Part shown: in pieces, positions 33,501 to 43,451 of the stretch | How the letters are laid out: each line of letters starts with the position of its first letter | Position numbering within the stretch: position 1 is the stretch's first letter | Source: Lycium barbarum | Lineage: Eukaryota > Streptophyta > Magnoliopsida > Solanales > Solanaceae | Length of the DNA stretch: 64,000 bases | Assembly (NCBI RefSeq): GCF_019175385.1 | Contig: NC_083344.1 | Coordinates: forward strand, 22,018,380 to 22,082,379 | Direction: 5' to 3' | Made by a program: the position numbers and the translations under genes | Notes under the pieces: generated by a model | Told to the model about the DNA's origin: nothing | Database searches by the model: none | Seen by the model: the letters and a program-made list of their open reading frames with translations, nothing else

Positions 33501-34703
33501 TTCTTTTCATTTAGTCATGGGCTCAGCCCAATTGTGTTGTAATTTAAATTTTGACCTTGTAAATTCAATTTATGTCCTTGTGATTAGATACTAATGTATC
33601 TATACCCTTTATTTGCAAACCTCCGCATTCATTGGTGGGTTCCACGAGGCCCACAAATTCATTTAGATCGAGTCAACCCAACTTGGAGCAAAATGGAGCA
33701 TACGTGGAATTAAGACGAACCCAATTGCATAAACATTCTCCTTTTGGGCTTGGTTGGCCCAAATTCTCTCTCTCCCTTAATTACATACTTTAAATTATTA
33801 TTTGCGCAATTATTATGTCAATTGGAACCTTTATGAGATTGTCTTATTTTAGAGTCGCCAAAAGGAATTTATTATAAAGTCGAGACCAATTTTTGGGGGA
33901 TGAACGCAAACTCGGAACTAGTTGGACTAAAAAGACTAAAAATTGCTGATTTTTGTGGAATTTGGGATTAAAATGAACATTTATGAAACCTGTGGACCTA
34001 TGACATATGGACTGATTTGGTCCAATGTTTAAAACTGGTGGGACTAATTATGATTATTTAGACTTAGGCAAAAAGAGTAAAAAATAATAGTATATCCAAA
34101 CTATTTTCTTATACTTCGAAACATTTTTTCCAAAAACTATTTTTTTGGATGGACTTACGTATAGTCCTCCTTAGGCTAAGAGCTTTCGGGTATTAGCCTA
34201 GATGTTCTAGTCCGATACCCTAAACGCTCAATTTTGAGCAAAATTTTACCATTCTTAATTCTTGAAAAGAGGCAATTTGCCTGAAGGGCTAAATTCTATT
34301 TGTGGAAATATAAAGCATAACTATTTTATCACTATCAATTTATATCTACATGGACATATTATTAGAACTCGTAGGTAAACCGTAGTTGAGCGGATCCTTA
34401 ATACCGGGGTGCCTAACACCTTCCCCGGGGGATCACCAGAACCCTTACCTAGAATCTGTGTAGATTTGGATTCTTTTAAAATAATCATAACTGTTTTAGA
34501 TGAACCCTTTTCGACTCTGTTTTTCATAATTTCCTAAAAATTAGGTGGCGACTCTAAAAAATAAGTCCATTTAGAGCACCATTGCGTAGAAGTATATTTT
34601 TTCCTTTTTCCTGGTACGATTGACAATCGTACTTCCCTAGGACACTTTCCTTTTTAAATGAGGCAAGTGCAAATGCGAATCGGAAAAAATATGAACCGCT
34701 ACA
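30595..34703 (+). mobile_element. Tat/Ogre-like LTR (plus strand), left boundary uncertain
   Basis: The right end is fixed by the tRNA-Arg primer site at 34706. The last kilobase (GGGGTGCCTAACACCTTCCC near 34404, GGTGGCGACTCT near 34543) matches the LTR at 61377-63274 in the other orientation. A TATA box lies at 31547. The left end is not identified: the chromovirus inserted at 30589/30590, and the LTR may continue at 3821-4194. Small open frames inside (31029-31256, 31521-31763, 32511-32761, 33181-33594, 34321-34527) look like chance. Confidence 0.7.
31547..31555 (+). promoter_or_regulatory. TATA box of Tat/Ogre LTR
   Basis: TATAAATAG preceded by CCCTAAACCCTAATC; a CA-rich transcribed leader follows. 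Confidence 0.55.
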
Positions 34704-34705
34704 GA

Positions 34706-34723
34706 TAGCGACTCTACTGGGGA
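34706..34723 (+). other. Primer-binding site, tRNA-Arg (Ogre type)
   Basis: TAGCGACTCTACTGGGGA, two mismatches from the intact site TGGCGACTCTGCTGGGGA found at 61355-61372 on the minus strand. Ogre-type elements are known to use tRNA-Arg. Confidence 0.75.
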
Positions 34724-35289
34724 GGGCTTAAGGTTCTAACCATAAAGGTTCCAATTATTGGTGTGTTTGTACGATATAAATTGTTTAAGTGATATAAATT
34801 GTTTATGTGTTTAAATTTCCGCAAAATATAACTGTGAGGCATGCATGCATACTCCGCCACTCCGAGCATTTATTTTTACAATTTTCTAAGGGTGACAGCG
34901 CGGGATGAGCTGTGGTCATACCTTCAGTTAAAAACCTTTTATATATTTCTATGGAGGTCTCTAAGGTCGAGTGGGCATGCGGTCATCCCATAACCTTAGA
35001 GAGCCAACCCCTTGCTTGTCCGCTTGGGTAATCTGTGTCATTCGTTTGAAAACCACTCTAGAATGATTAGCGTAGAGTGAAACCAAATCTCTACTGAAAT
35101 AGCGCATGCTGACCATAGACCAGTTTGGGTATCTCAGACCTACCTAAATCGAATAGGAAAGGCACCTTACTGTTTTTAGATAGTGTAAAAAACCTGAAGA
35201 CATTGCATCCCACTATTTGCTATTTGGAAGCATTATTGTTCCATATGTGAAATAAATTATTGTTCCTGGGGGTGGGGAATGTCTTGCAG
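34724..35289 (+). other. Ogre-like leader, non-coding
   Basis: Sequence between primer site and ORF1; no open frame or repeat of note. It contains GCATGCATGCATAC and ends in GTCTTGCAG directly before the ORF1 ATG, which resembles a splice acceptor. Confidence 0.6.
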
Positions 35290-36861
35290 ATGTCTCCCAA
35301 TGTGCAGTTTGATATGGTTGTGGGTCTACCACCAGGTTTAGTGATACGGTGGAAAGGTTTGACTAATGATTAGAAGAACGAAATATAGAGTTGCATAGGT
35401 CATCTACCTTCGTTGATAGATATGACTGGGGATCCGGTTCTGCTAGAGATCATTACTAGTTATTGGGACAACGACATAATGGTATTCAGATTTGGAGAGA
35501 TAGAGATGACTCCCACTTTAGAAGAGATTAAAGATGTCCTAGAAAGCGTAGGAAGGGCTAACAGATCCAAAAAGAAATTAGCTCAGAATATCCTTATCCC
35601 TCACAAACCTACCCCAAAAGAAATCAAAGACATGTTTGCTGTCAACAAAGCCGATTGGGCACAGGGACCCACTATAGCCTTTAGAGTTTTATATGGGAGG
35701 TATTCATCCAAACGGGGGTACGAGAAGAACATCCTTGAGTTTTCCTCACCCCTATCCTGGGAAGCTAATCAAACACTAGCCTTTATCACCTGTCTACTGG
35801 GAACCATGGTATTTTCACAAAATGCCTCCGTAGCTATTGATACCCAAGTTGTATTTGTTTCCCATGCCGTTCTTAGGGGAGTTACAACAAATGGGCTTAC
35901 CAAATATTTTGACATCATCCCTATTATTCTATCAGATATATACTGAGCTTTGGGAGAGTACCGCAACCATTATTACTATTTCCAAGGTTGCAACCTCTTA
36001 GTCCAATGGTGGATACTTAAGCATTTGGATAGGAATGGCTTATCCACCCGTTGAGATCCGGCCCTGAGAGAGGATGATTTAGGAGTCACTGCTATGCCTT
36101 GTAGGGTTCAAGATAAAACAGGATGGGCTCACATCTTTTCCAGACTGAGAGAAGAACATATCAGGTGGAGGGTACCTGATTTTCATTCCAAGACTATTTG
36201 TGTTAAGAGCCGTAGACGTCTATATCTACCGCTTATGGGCATTAGGGGAATCAGACCCTGCGGACTATTGAGAGCGCTTAGACAGTTTGGTATGAGATAG
36301 GTTATTCCGAATGCGGGTAATATGGGAGAGTTTGTACGAGATTATGAAGAAGGTCGCATCGAGGGCATAAAAGATGCTCAGAAAGATTGGAAGAATGAGA
36401 TAAAAGAAGATAAGTTGGATAAAGATCCAAACAATCCAAGTCATGATGAAAATTACTACGAGTGACTTAGGGCTGAGCTAGCTGGTACTGCCACTGCAGG
36501 GCCATATCCGTACAAATTTCTTAAGGATAGGGAGGCCGCAAATGCAATTCAAGTTAGAAGAATGAAATGAAGAATAGAAGGAAGAGAAATGGATCATCAA
36601 GCAAAGACAGAATATGATTAAAATATAATTAAGAGTTTGATAGACAAGGCAGATGCTTCATTGAAGAGCTTGGAATGGCTTGACACTTTTGTTAAAGGAG
36701 CCATAGATACAAGGACGTCATTGACTGACGATTAGAGGGGTCAGTGGATTGGGATAGAATTCACACTAGCCCATGTAGTCATTCATACCGCCCTTCAAAG
36801 GGCCAAGAAGGCACGAGATGATGGAGAGCAGATTTCTGGCCGTGGAGTGGACTTCTTCTGA
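35290..36861 (+). pseudogene. Ogre-type ORF1 (plant-mobile-domain-like, DUF7745-like)
   Basis: One frame of 524 codons from MSPNVQFDMVVGLPPGLVIR to GRGVDFF with stops at 35371, 35386, 35944, 36052, 36298, 36463 and several more after 36560. The central part (SLIDMTGDPVLLEIITSYWD, FGEIEMTPTLEEIKDVL, WEANQTLAFITCLLGTM, HYYYFQGCNLLVQWWILKHL) resembles the helical plant mobile domain found in the extra ORF of Ogre elements. The C-terminal third is charged and probably coiled coil (RDYEEGRIEGIKDAQKDW). This extra ORF before gag is diagnostic for Ogre in the Tat lineage. Its role is not known. Frame integrity with only nonsense lesions suggests slow decay. Confidence 0.85.
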
Positions 36862-37200
36862 TTGTTGCATTTACTTTTGAAAGCCTTGTAATCCCACTTG
36901 GGAAAATATTGGCAACGAAAAGCGCTGGAATTTTTATCTTTTGGGAACAATACATTTGTTTTACATACGGCACAATTCTGCTTTATACACTAGCAGCCTT
37001 GGAGCAACAAGGTATAGGTAAGCGAATTATATTCTATCTAAATGCTTATTTGATATAACTGCTTTGTCTGAAAATCATATATATTGTTGAAACTCTTGAT
37101 TGGTCCACATTCCGGTCACTACCCAAAAGAAAAACCAAAGAAAGTAACCCTTAAAACAAATTTAGCTCCACTTTTAAAATGATTGATTTGCTAATAGGAA
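36862..37200 (+). other. Spacer after ORF1
   Basis: No gene, repeat or element boundary is visible. Confidence 0.6.
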
Positions 37201-38173
37201 ATGGAGACTCCAAACAGCATGAATGCAACTTCGCCTTACGTCAACCTAGTCAGTGAGGACGAGGGCGCGGAAGCAACAAGTGAAAAAAGCTGACGATGGG
37301 ACAATAAAATGGCCCTAGCCACTTCTAGAATGAAAGAGGTTGTACAAACCACTAAGGCAGCCAATGAAAAAATGAGGGATGCAGAAACTCTCCTGGCTTA
37401 TGTTGAGGAATTGACAAAGCAACACCCTGCCAGTTGGATAAAACAGGGAAAGGCACCTGAAGCTCCACTCAGAAGTTATGTCCCGCTCAATCAACAAGAA
37501 GGGCTTGACCCCATACCATATGGAGACGATGAACTACTTATCCCCAATCTGAAAGTCTATGGAGACCCGCGTGAGTCTCAGCTCAAGGAGCCTCCTGTTT
37601 TATGAGCGATTGTTCTTAATGGCACAATATCACACAATTGGGGTACACCAGTAGAGCTGTCAAAACAAGAACTCTTGGAGACTTTGGGAAGCGTTGGAGT
37701 GTACGCACAAAGCCCAAATCTGTTGCCACCATACACTCCTTCTGTGGGTTATAGAAAGTGTCTCTACCACCGAGGTCAGTCAGATCATACAGCCAACGAG
37801 TGCAAATCATTAGAAAGGAAGCTTATCCAACGGATTGACCAAGGGAGAATTAGCCAACTGTGAGGACCCCACTCTCTACTGACTCATGACCAAGGAAGAA
37901 ATCATCCAGAAAGTATATCAAAGGTTAGGTTTTGGAGAAGCAACTTTTCCAAAATTCGAGGAGTCATATGCCAGGATCCACTCCCTACTATATAGGGTGA
38001 AAAAGATAAGAGCAGTGCCACAAACCTATCAGGGTTGCTCGGAATCTCTGAAAGAAAGGGTTTGTGTGTATCACCATGGCCGCCCCGGTCATGACATTAA
38101 AGAATGTTTGAATTTCAAGCTCGAACTGGAACGCCTCGTGAATGAAGGCCATGTTTGGATTGTCGCGGGATGA
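37201..38173 (+). pseudogene. Ogre-region ORF with two zinc-knuckle-like motifs
   Basis: Starts METPNSMNATSPYV. The same frame, with stops near 37291 and at 37603-37605, reaches 37863. A frameshift near 37858 then leads into MTKEEIIQKVYQRLGFG up to the stop at 38171-38173. It contains a helical segment (MKEVVQTTKAANEKMRDAET) and two similar cysteine/histidine motifs: CLYHRGQSDHTANEC followed by KSLERKLIQRIDQG, and CVYHHGRPGHDIKEC followed by NFKLELERLVNEG. Both have the C-x2-H-x5-H-x4-C arrangement. A third relative occurs in gag near 40394. It may be the C-terminal part of an ORF1 polyprotein or a separate gag-like protein; I do not recognise a named family. Confidence 0.7.
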
Positions 38174-38740
38174 CGAGGATAGAAGATGAAGATAAAGAAG
38201 ACAATGAAAACCTGTTTAGTATGGTTGGGCAGAAAAACATAACTATCCCTTTTCTGCTTTCAATAAGATAGAGTATCCCTTTCCCTTTTTATGTAAACGG
38301 AACCACGCTGACCTGATGTCCCATTAGGGATATGTGGGAAGCCTACTTAAGGCCTGGTCAGGGTAGAAAAACTAAGTTTCGGGTAGCATAGGAAAAACCT
38401 TTTATGTGTATTCCTGAACTACGGATGGACCTAATTTCCCTTTGGTGGGATACGTAAGCAGTCTATTTAAGACTCGATCCTTTTATAATAAAAATCTAAA
38501 TCCCCTTAGTATAGGATGGGTAGAAGCAAATAAACCATACAAAGTACTTACCAAAAAATCAATATTCCCAAAAATACAAAAAGACCAAAGTACCCTTTGA
38601 ATGTGAATCAATCAAGAGTGGAAATAAAATACATGATTCTATGTGCTATAAACTGCAAACAACGTGATATTTTGTATTTCGTGCTTAAATCTAATGCTAA
38701 CTTGGGAGCTTTTGAGTTGTTTTCTCTAATAGACAGGGGT
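38174..38740 (+). other. Spacer with repeated GATACGTAAGCAG-type motif
   Basis: Non-coding. Two similar blocks, near 38315-38370 (GGGATATGTGGGAAGCCTAC) and 38410-38480 (GGGATACGTAAGCAGTCTAT), are typical of Tat/Ogre spacers. The segment CTAATAGACAG/GGG at 38729-38740 resembles a splice acceptor before gag. Confidence 0.6.
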
Positions 38741-38744
38741 CGAT

Positions 38745-40457
38745 TCGCTGACACCAGTTACTCGATCAAAAGCTATCGCAGCGTCCTTAAACCCTCAGGA
38801 AGAAAACATGCCTGAAACTCCGCCACCGAATAGAAATGCTTTATTCGAAGGCACCCCAACAACTAACATAGTTGGAATCCCTTTGGAAGAGGCTGTTAGT
38901 CTGCTAATGAGGCAATTGGCTGAAGCCAGATAAGAAGCGGACCGTCTGAGGGCCGAGAAAGAAAATGCTATTAATGCTGAGGCTAGGAGACCTCCACCCA
39001 CTTTCCTAAATCTAGATCTACCAATTCCCTCAAACCCAGACTGGGGCTACTTTTCAAACTCCACTACGCCAAAATACCACCTATGTAGGGAATTCATCCT
39101 ACCAAACCCCAGCTTTTGAAACACCTGCTCACGCTACAAACACAAATGCTCATCAAGCCCCTCGGGCAACATGAGTTCTTGTAGTTCACCCCATGCAACC
39201 AAATATCACTTTTCAAGACCATGTCACCTATATTGACTCCTCGCCAGAACTTGAGAACATGGAAATGTTCTTTGAAGCAAGAATAGACAAGATCGAGAAG
39301 GAGATGGGGAAGAAAATTGCTGAACTGGAACATGGCTCTAAAAAGAAAGAGGGGTGAATTTCATCCAAACCTGGGTCTGCCAGAAGGCTTCAAAATTCCC
39401 ATGTTTGATCACTTCAATGGGTTGGGCAATCCCAAGGTCCGCTTAAGGGCTTACTGCGACCAGTTGGTTGGAAATGGCGGAAATGAAGCCTTGCCCATGA
39501 GGTTGTTTAGTCGATGTCTGTCAGGAACAGCTATGGAATGGTTTATCTCGCAAGACATTAGCCGATGGAAAACATGGGAAGAAATGGCAAGTTCATTCAT
39601 GGAAAGATTCCGCTTCAATGTGGAAAATGTGCCTAATCGCTTCTCATTGGAGAAAATTCATCAGAAATTGACTGAAACCTACCGAGAATATGCCAGTCGC
39701 TAGAGATATGAAGCGGCACGTGTGCAACCACCTATGACTGAAGCTGAGCTAGTAGTTGTATTCATACGATACCAAGAAGCTGATTGCATTTACAAAATGA
39801 TAACTCTGAAAGGGAGTTCCTTTGCAGATTTAGTCGCCGTAGGGGAAGATATCGAAGATGGCCTCAAGACCGGCAGGATTGTTAGCGTACTAAACAGAGT
39901 AGGTGTGTCTGGTGCCGCAGGTGGCAAAAAGAAAAGAGAAGATATAGCCTGTTTTTCTAGAACTACTAGCCCGAAAAGACGAGGAAAAGAGATTACCCAC
40001 AAAAATCAAGATAACTACCAATCACCTTCACCGACCAACTATATAACCACTTCACCCCAATACAGCCCAATGTTTGTGTGCTACGGATAACCCGGCTACC
40101 AAGCTACGTAACCAAATTATCAAATACCAGCACTAAGCAATCGAGCTCCACGACCAAATTATCGAATGCCAACACCCAATAACCAAGCTCCACAAAACCA
40201 GACTTTCCAAAACCAGCCTCTACCAGCAAACAATGAAGCACCCCAAAGGAAACCCATGAGTATTCACTCCTTTTCCAGAATCAAGGAAAAGTTTATTTGC
40301 TAAGCTAAGAGACGCCAGGTGAATAAGCACTATTCCACCAAAGCCTGCTAATCCCACGGATCGATGGTACAGGCCGGATTTCACTTGTGCCTACCAATCT
40401 AACCAAGTTAGCCATGCCACCGAGTATTGCATAAACCTAAGGCACAAACTACAGGAT
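38745..40457 (+). pseudogene. Ogre-type gag, multiply frameshifted
   Basis: The N-terminal frame begins near 38745 (LTPVTRSKAIAASLNPQE; first ATG 38808) with VSLLMRQLAEAR, a stop near 38931 and loss of frame near 39090. The core reads FKIPMFDHFNGLGNPKVRLR, then MRLFSRCLSGTAMEWF, WEEMASSFMERFRFN and LEKIHQKLTETYREYA. A stop at 39701 and another shift follow; the next part has FADLVAVGEDIEDGLKTGRI. A Gln/Asn/Pro-rich stretch at 40080-40330 leads to the knuckle-like CAYQSNQVSHATEYC. The order and motifs equal those of the minus-strand gag at 58844-59653. Confidence 0.85.
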
Positions 40458-41996
40458 ATGATTGACAATGATGAGCTTATCTTGGAACCAACACCTCTGA
40501 ATGCGGACACAAATCCGCTCGCAAAGCATGGAGGATATCAAATTCACATGATACAAATAGGTGATGAATGGGAAGAGAGCCCGGCGATGATTCGTCCAGA
40601 TATTGAAGGGTTAGAGAGCACCGTCACCTCGTTGTCTTTACAGGAGCGAGAAGAAGTGCTAAGCCCTTTGACAAAGAAGTCTGAGATATCTGCCATAGCC
40701 AAAAGATAGCCTTTCGTGCTAAAATATCCCTCAACAGTCGCTCGAATTCATAACGAGCCATTCATACTCAAAGCATCAGAATCAATTGAAAATGCGCCCT
40801 TTGTGATGAAACCACCGCACCAAATAATAGTCAATAAAGAAAAACAGGTAGCTACTGTGGTTTAGGGTATGACCAAGTCAGGAAGGTGTTATGCCCCAGA
40901 AAAACCTGTGTTCGAAGAGCCACGTCGTGAAAACCCTCAGAAAAGACCAATCATCGAAGGGGAAGCTGAAAGCTTCTGGAGGCAAATGCCAGTCAAGGAT
41001 TATTCGATTGTCGAGAACCTGCATAAGACTCCTGCCAGGATATCAGTAATTTCATTGCTACTCGGTTTATCCCAACATCGCTTGGCCTTGTTAAAAGCCT
41101 TGGATGAAGTCCAAGTACCCACCGGCACTACAAGTGAAACATTCGCTGAGATCGTGGGGTATGTTATACGAGCACATAGGCTGTTATTTTCTGATGATGA
41201 ATTACTAAGAGAGGGTAAGGCTTTGCACATAACGGTCAAGTGCCGTGACAAGATTATTCCTCAAGTGCTAATTGATGGAGGAGCTGGGTTGAATGTATGC
41301 CCTGTGATGACTCTAAAACAACTCGGGTATGATATTGGCAAGATCATTCAGAGTCGGACCAACTTAAAAGCTCATGATGGTGCAACCAGCGACCCAACTG
41401 GAGAAATAGATCTACACATACAAATGGGCCCCGCAGAGTTCGTAGCGGAGTTCGTCATCATAGACATCAAAACAAGCTACAACTTATTGTTGGGCCGACC
41501 ATGGTTGCACGCCGTCGGAGTTGTGGCATCCTCATTACATCAGTCTCTCAAATTCATATAGGATGATCAAGAAGTCATGATTTACGGCAATGCAAGTGTC
41601 CACAACTATACGAATAACTCTGTACCAGCCATAGAGAAATCACCAGTGAGCGCTGATTTTCACACTATTGAGCTAGCCATGGTAGATCGTAGGGGAGATG
41701 ATGAAGATATCCCTATGACACTGGTCTATAAAATGGTTGCTGCAACTATGATAAGGAGTGGGTTTGAATCCGGGAAAGGTCTGGGAAAGAACTTGCAAGG
41801 AATCAGAGAACCAGTGAATATCAAACATGGGAGGTATCGATTTGGGGTTGGATACGAGCCATGTGAGGCAGAAGAAGAAGAAACAGAATATGGGCCAAGA
41901 GGTCCCGTTGAAATGAGAAAGTCGTTCCCTCATCTATACCAGTCCTTCACAGCATGCCCATTGGGTCACAACAGCGAGATCCAGAAGAGGGTTTAA
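40458..41996 (+). pseudogene. Ogre-type protease with C-terminal G-patch-like segment
   Basis: One frame with TAG stops at 40707, 40863 and 41559. The protease part has VSLLLGLSQHRLALLKAL-like helical lead-in, VKCRDKIIPQVLIDGGAGLN (active-site loop; Ser/Thr of D-S/T-G changed to Gly) and SYNLLLGRPWLHAVGVV. After the 41559 stop the frame continues into a segment with MIRSGFESGKGLGKNLQG and FGVGYEP, resembling a G-patch, an RNA-binding glycine-rich motif known after retroviral and some retrotransposon proteases. The frame ends at 41996 and no reverse transcriptase follows. Confidence 0.8.
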
Positions 41997-42357
41997 AGAC
42001 GTTGTTTTGGGAAGAGGAATGCGCAGCCATCATTGAAGAATGCTTTGAAGCATTAGAGATTCGCCATGTCAAACCATAAGAGAAAACAAGCGGATGAACT
42101 TCTACCCCGTTGTTCACTCTGCGGTAGAAAGAATGCTCATTTTCAGAAAAAACGGCAAAAGTCGGCTTTGAGGCCCGACTTATCGTCTTTTCATGTTTTA
42201 TTTACGTATTGTTTAATAATGGAAATGGCTCAATGTTCCATTCAGAGTCAGGACCACAGTTTGTATCACTATTTTAAAATTTCAATGAAAACGCCTCAAA
42301 GTTTATAATAAAGACAAAATCGTTTTACTATACCTATATAAAAATATATACATATGT

Positions 42358-42413
<56 letters not shown>

Positions 42414-42584
42414 ATAAAAAAAGATTATATATAAATACGCAGTTAAAATTACTTTGACATGATTAATAACCGTGTTATTTTGTTTTACAATAATAATACA
42501 GTGCCCACAAATAATGTCATGACATGTTACGAAACAAGTAAAAATGACAACGAACAAAATGACGATCAAGAAGAGGAGATAACT
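41997..42584 (+). other. Remnant after Ogre protease, up to tandem array
   Basis: It begins with a phrase that could be the start of the next pol region (EECAAIIEECFEALEI) but soon lacks any frame. An (AT)n microsatellite lies at 42362-42405. Reverse transcriptase, RNase H and integrase of the Ogre-like element are missing. It ends at the first LTR base (TGTTATAAC) at 42585. Confidence 0.65.
42362..42405. repeat. (AT)n microsatellite
   Basis: About 22 AT units flanked by ATGTATACAT-like sequence. Confidence 0.95.
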
Positions 42585-42910
42585 TGTTATAACCCGTATT
42601 TCGTACGTTTGGATATTTCAAGGTCGTCGTGGAAAGTTAAGGGCGAGACCATTTTCAAAACTTATTTTTGTATACAAGTTGGTTATGAATATTATTGGAC
42701 GGAAATATTGAGAAAAGTTAAGGGCAAAAAGGAGAAATTGCAAAATGGTAAAAGGTAATATTGAGGAAAGTCGAGGGGCTTAAGTGTATATACATAAGTA
42801 AATGGTGGACAAAATAAAAATAAGACATATGGATAAAGCTTATGAGATAAGCTAAGTGGTCATCTTTTTATTTAAGAAAATTTCAAGAAAATGGAGGAAA
42901 ACTCTAGGCA

Positions 42911-43040
42911 AAGAAAGAAAGGGAGGCATGTGGTTATTTAATATTAAGTGGGGGCTAATTGTAAATCATAAAAATAAGAAAGAAAGGGAGGCATGTGGTT
43001 ATTTAATATTAAGTGGGGGCTAATTGTAAATCATAAAAAT
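42911..43040. repeat. 65-bp tandem duplication in array LTR 1
   Basis: Two copies beginning AAGAAAGAAAGGGAGGCATG at 42911 and 42976. LTRs 2 and 3 have one copy followed by GACCAAAGCTTGCTTAAGAA, which is lost in LTR 1. Confidence 0.85.
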
Positions 43041-43139
43041 CATAGAAAGGGAGACATTGGTCTTCTTTCTTTAATTTCAAGAAAAGTTGGAAAAATCAAG
43101 AAATCTCTAGAGAGGGGCATGTGCCCCTCACATGCTTGG

Positions 43140-43142
<3 letters not shown>

Positions 43143-43196
<54 letters not shown>

Positions 43197-43248
43197 CATC
43201 CTCTAATTCAAGACAAGAAAACAAGAACAAAAAAAAAAAAAAAAAAAA
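43143..43248. repeat. (AT)n plus poly(A) in array LTR 1
   Basis: AT run at 43143-43193 and A run at 43229-43248. The equivalents in LTR 2 (48307-48347 and the following A run) and LTR 3 (53468-53510 and A run) differ in length. Confidence 0.9.
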
Positions 43249-43271
43249 GAGGAGAGCAAAGAGGTTCGGCC

Positions 43272-43451
43272 ATGGCTCTCAAAATTGAGCCATGGGAAAT
43301 TGACCAAGGAAAATTATTTTCTCCTAGTTTTTCTACTAAGTGGAAGGCCCTTAACAACATGGAGTGGTTGTTGGAGCAAGCAAGACATTTATATGGACAA
43401 GTCATGAATGTTAACCAAGTGGGGAAGTTGAAGAATGAAGGTAAGGTTTAA
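43272..43451 (+). other. Short open frame kept in all three LTRs (MALKIEPWEI...)
   Basis: 59 codons from MALKIEPWEIDQGKL to KNEGKV, repeated at 48429-48608 and 53592-53771 with a few substitutions. It begins in an inverted repeat (CATGGCTC, 7-8 bases, GAGCCATG). Since the LTR copies are nearly identical throughout, conservation alone does not show coding. No known family matches in my memory; coding is doubtful. Confidence 0.25.

Noticed and set aside
31029..33594. Small frames between 31 and 33.6 kb as host exons
   Set aside because: No splice-consistent protein similarity is seen, and the region has the TATA box and 3' end of a Tat/Ogre LTR.
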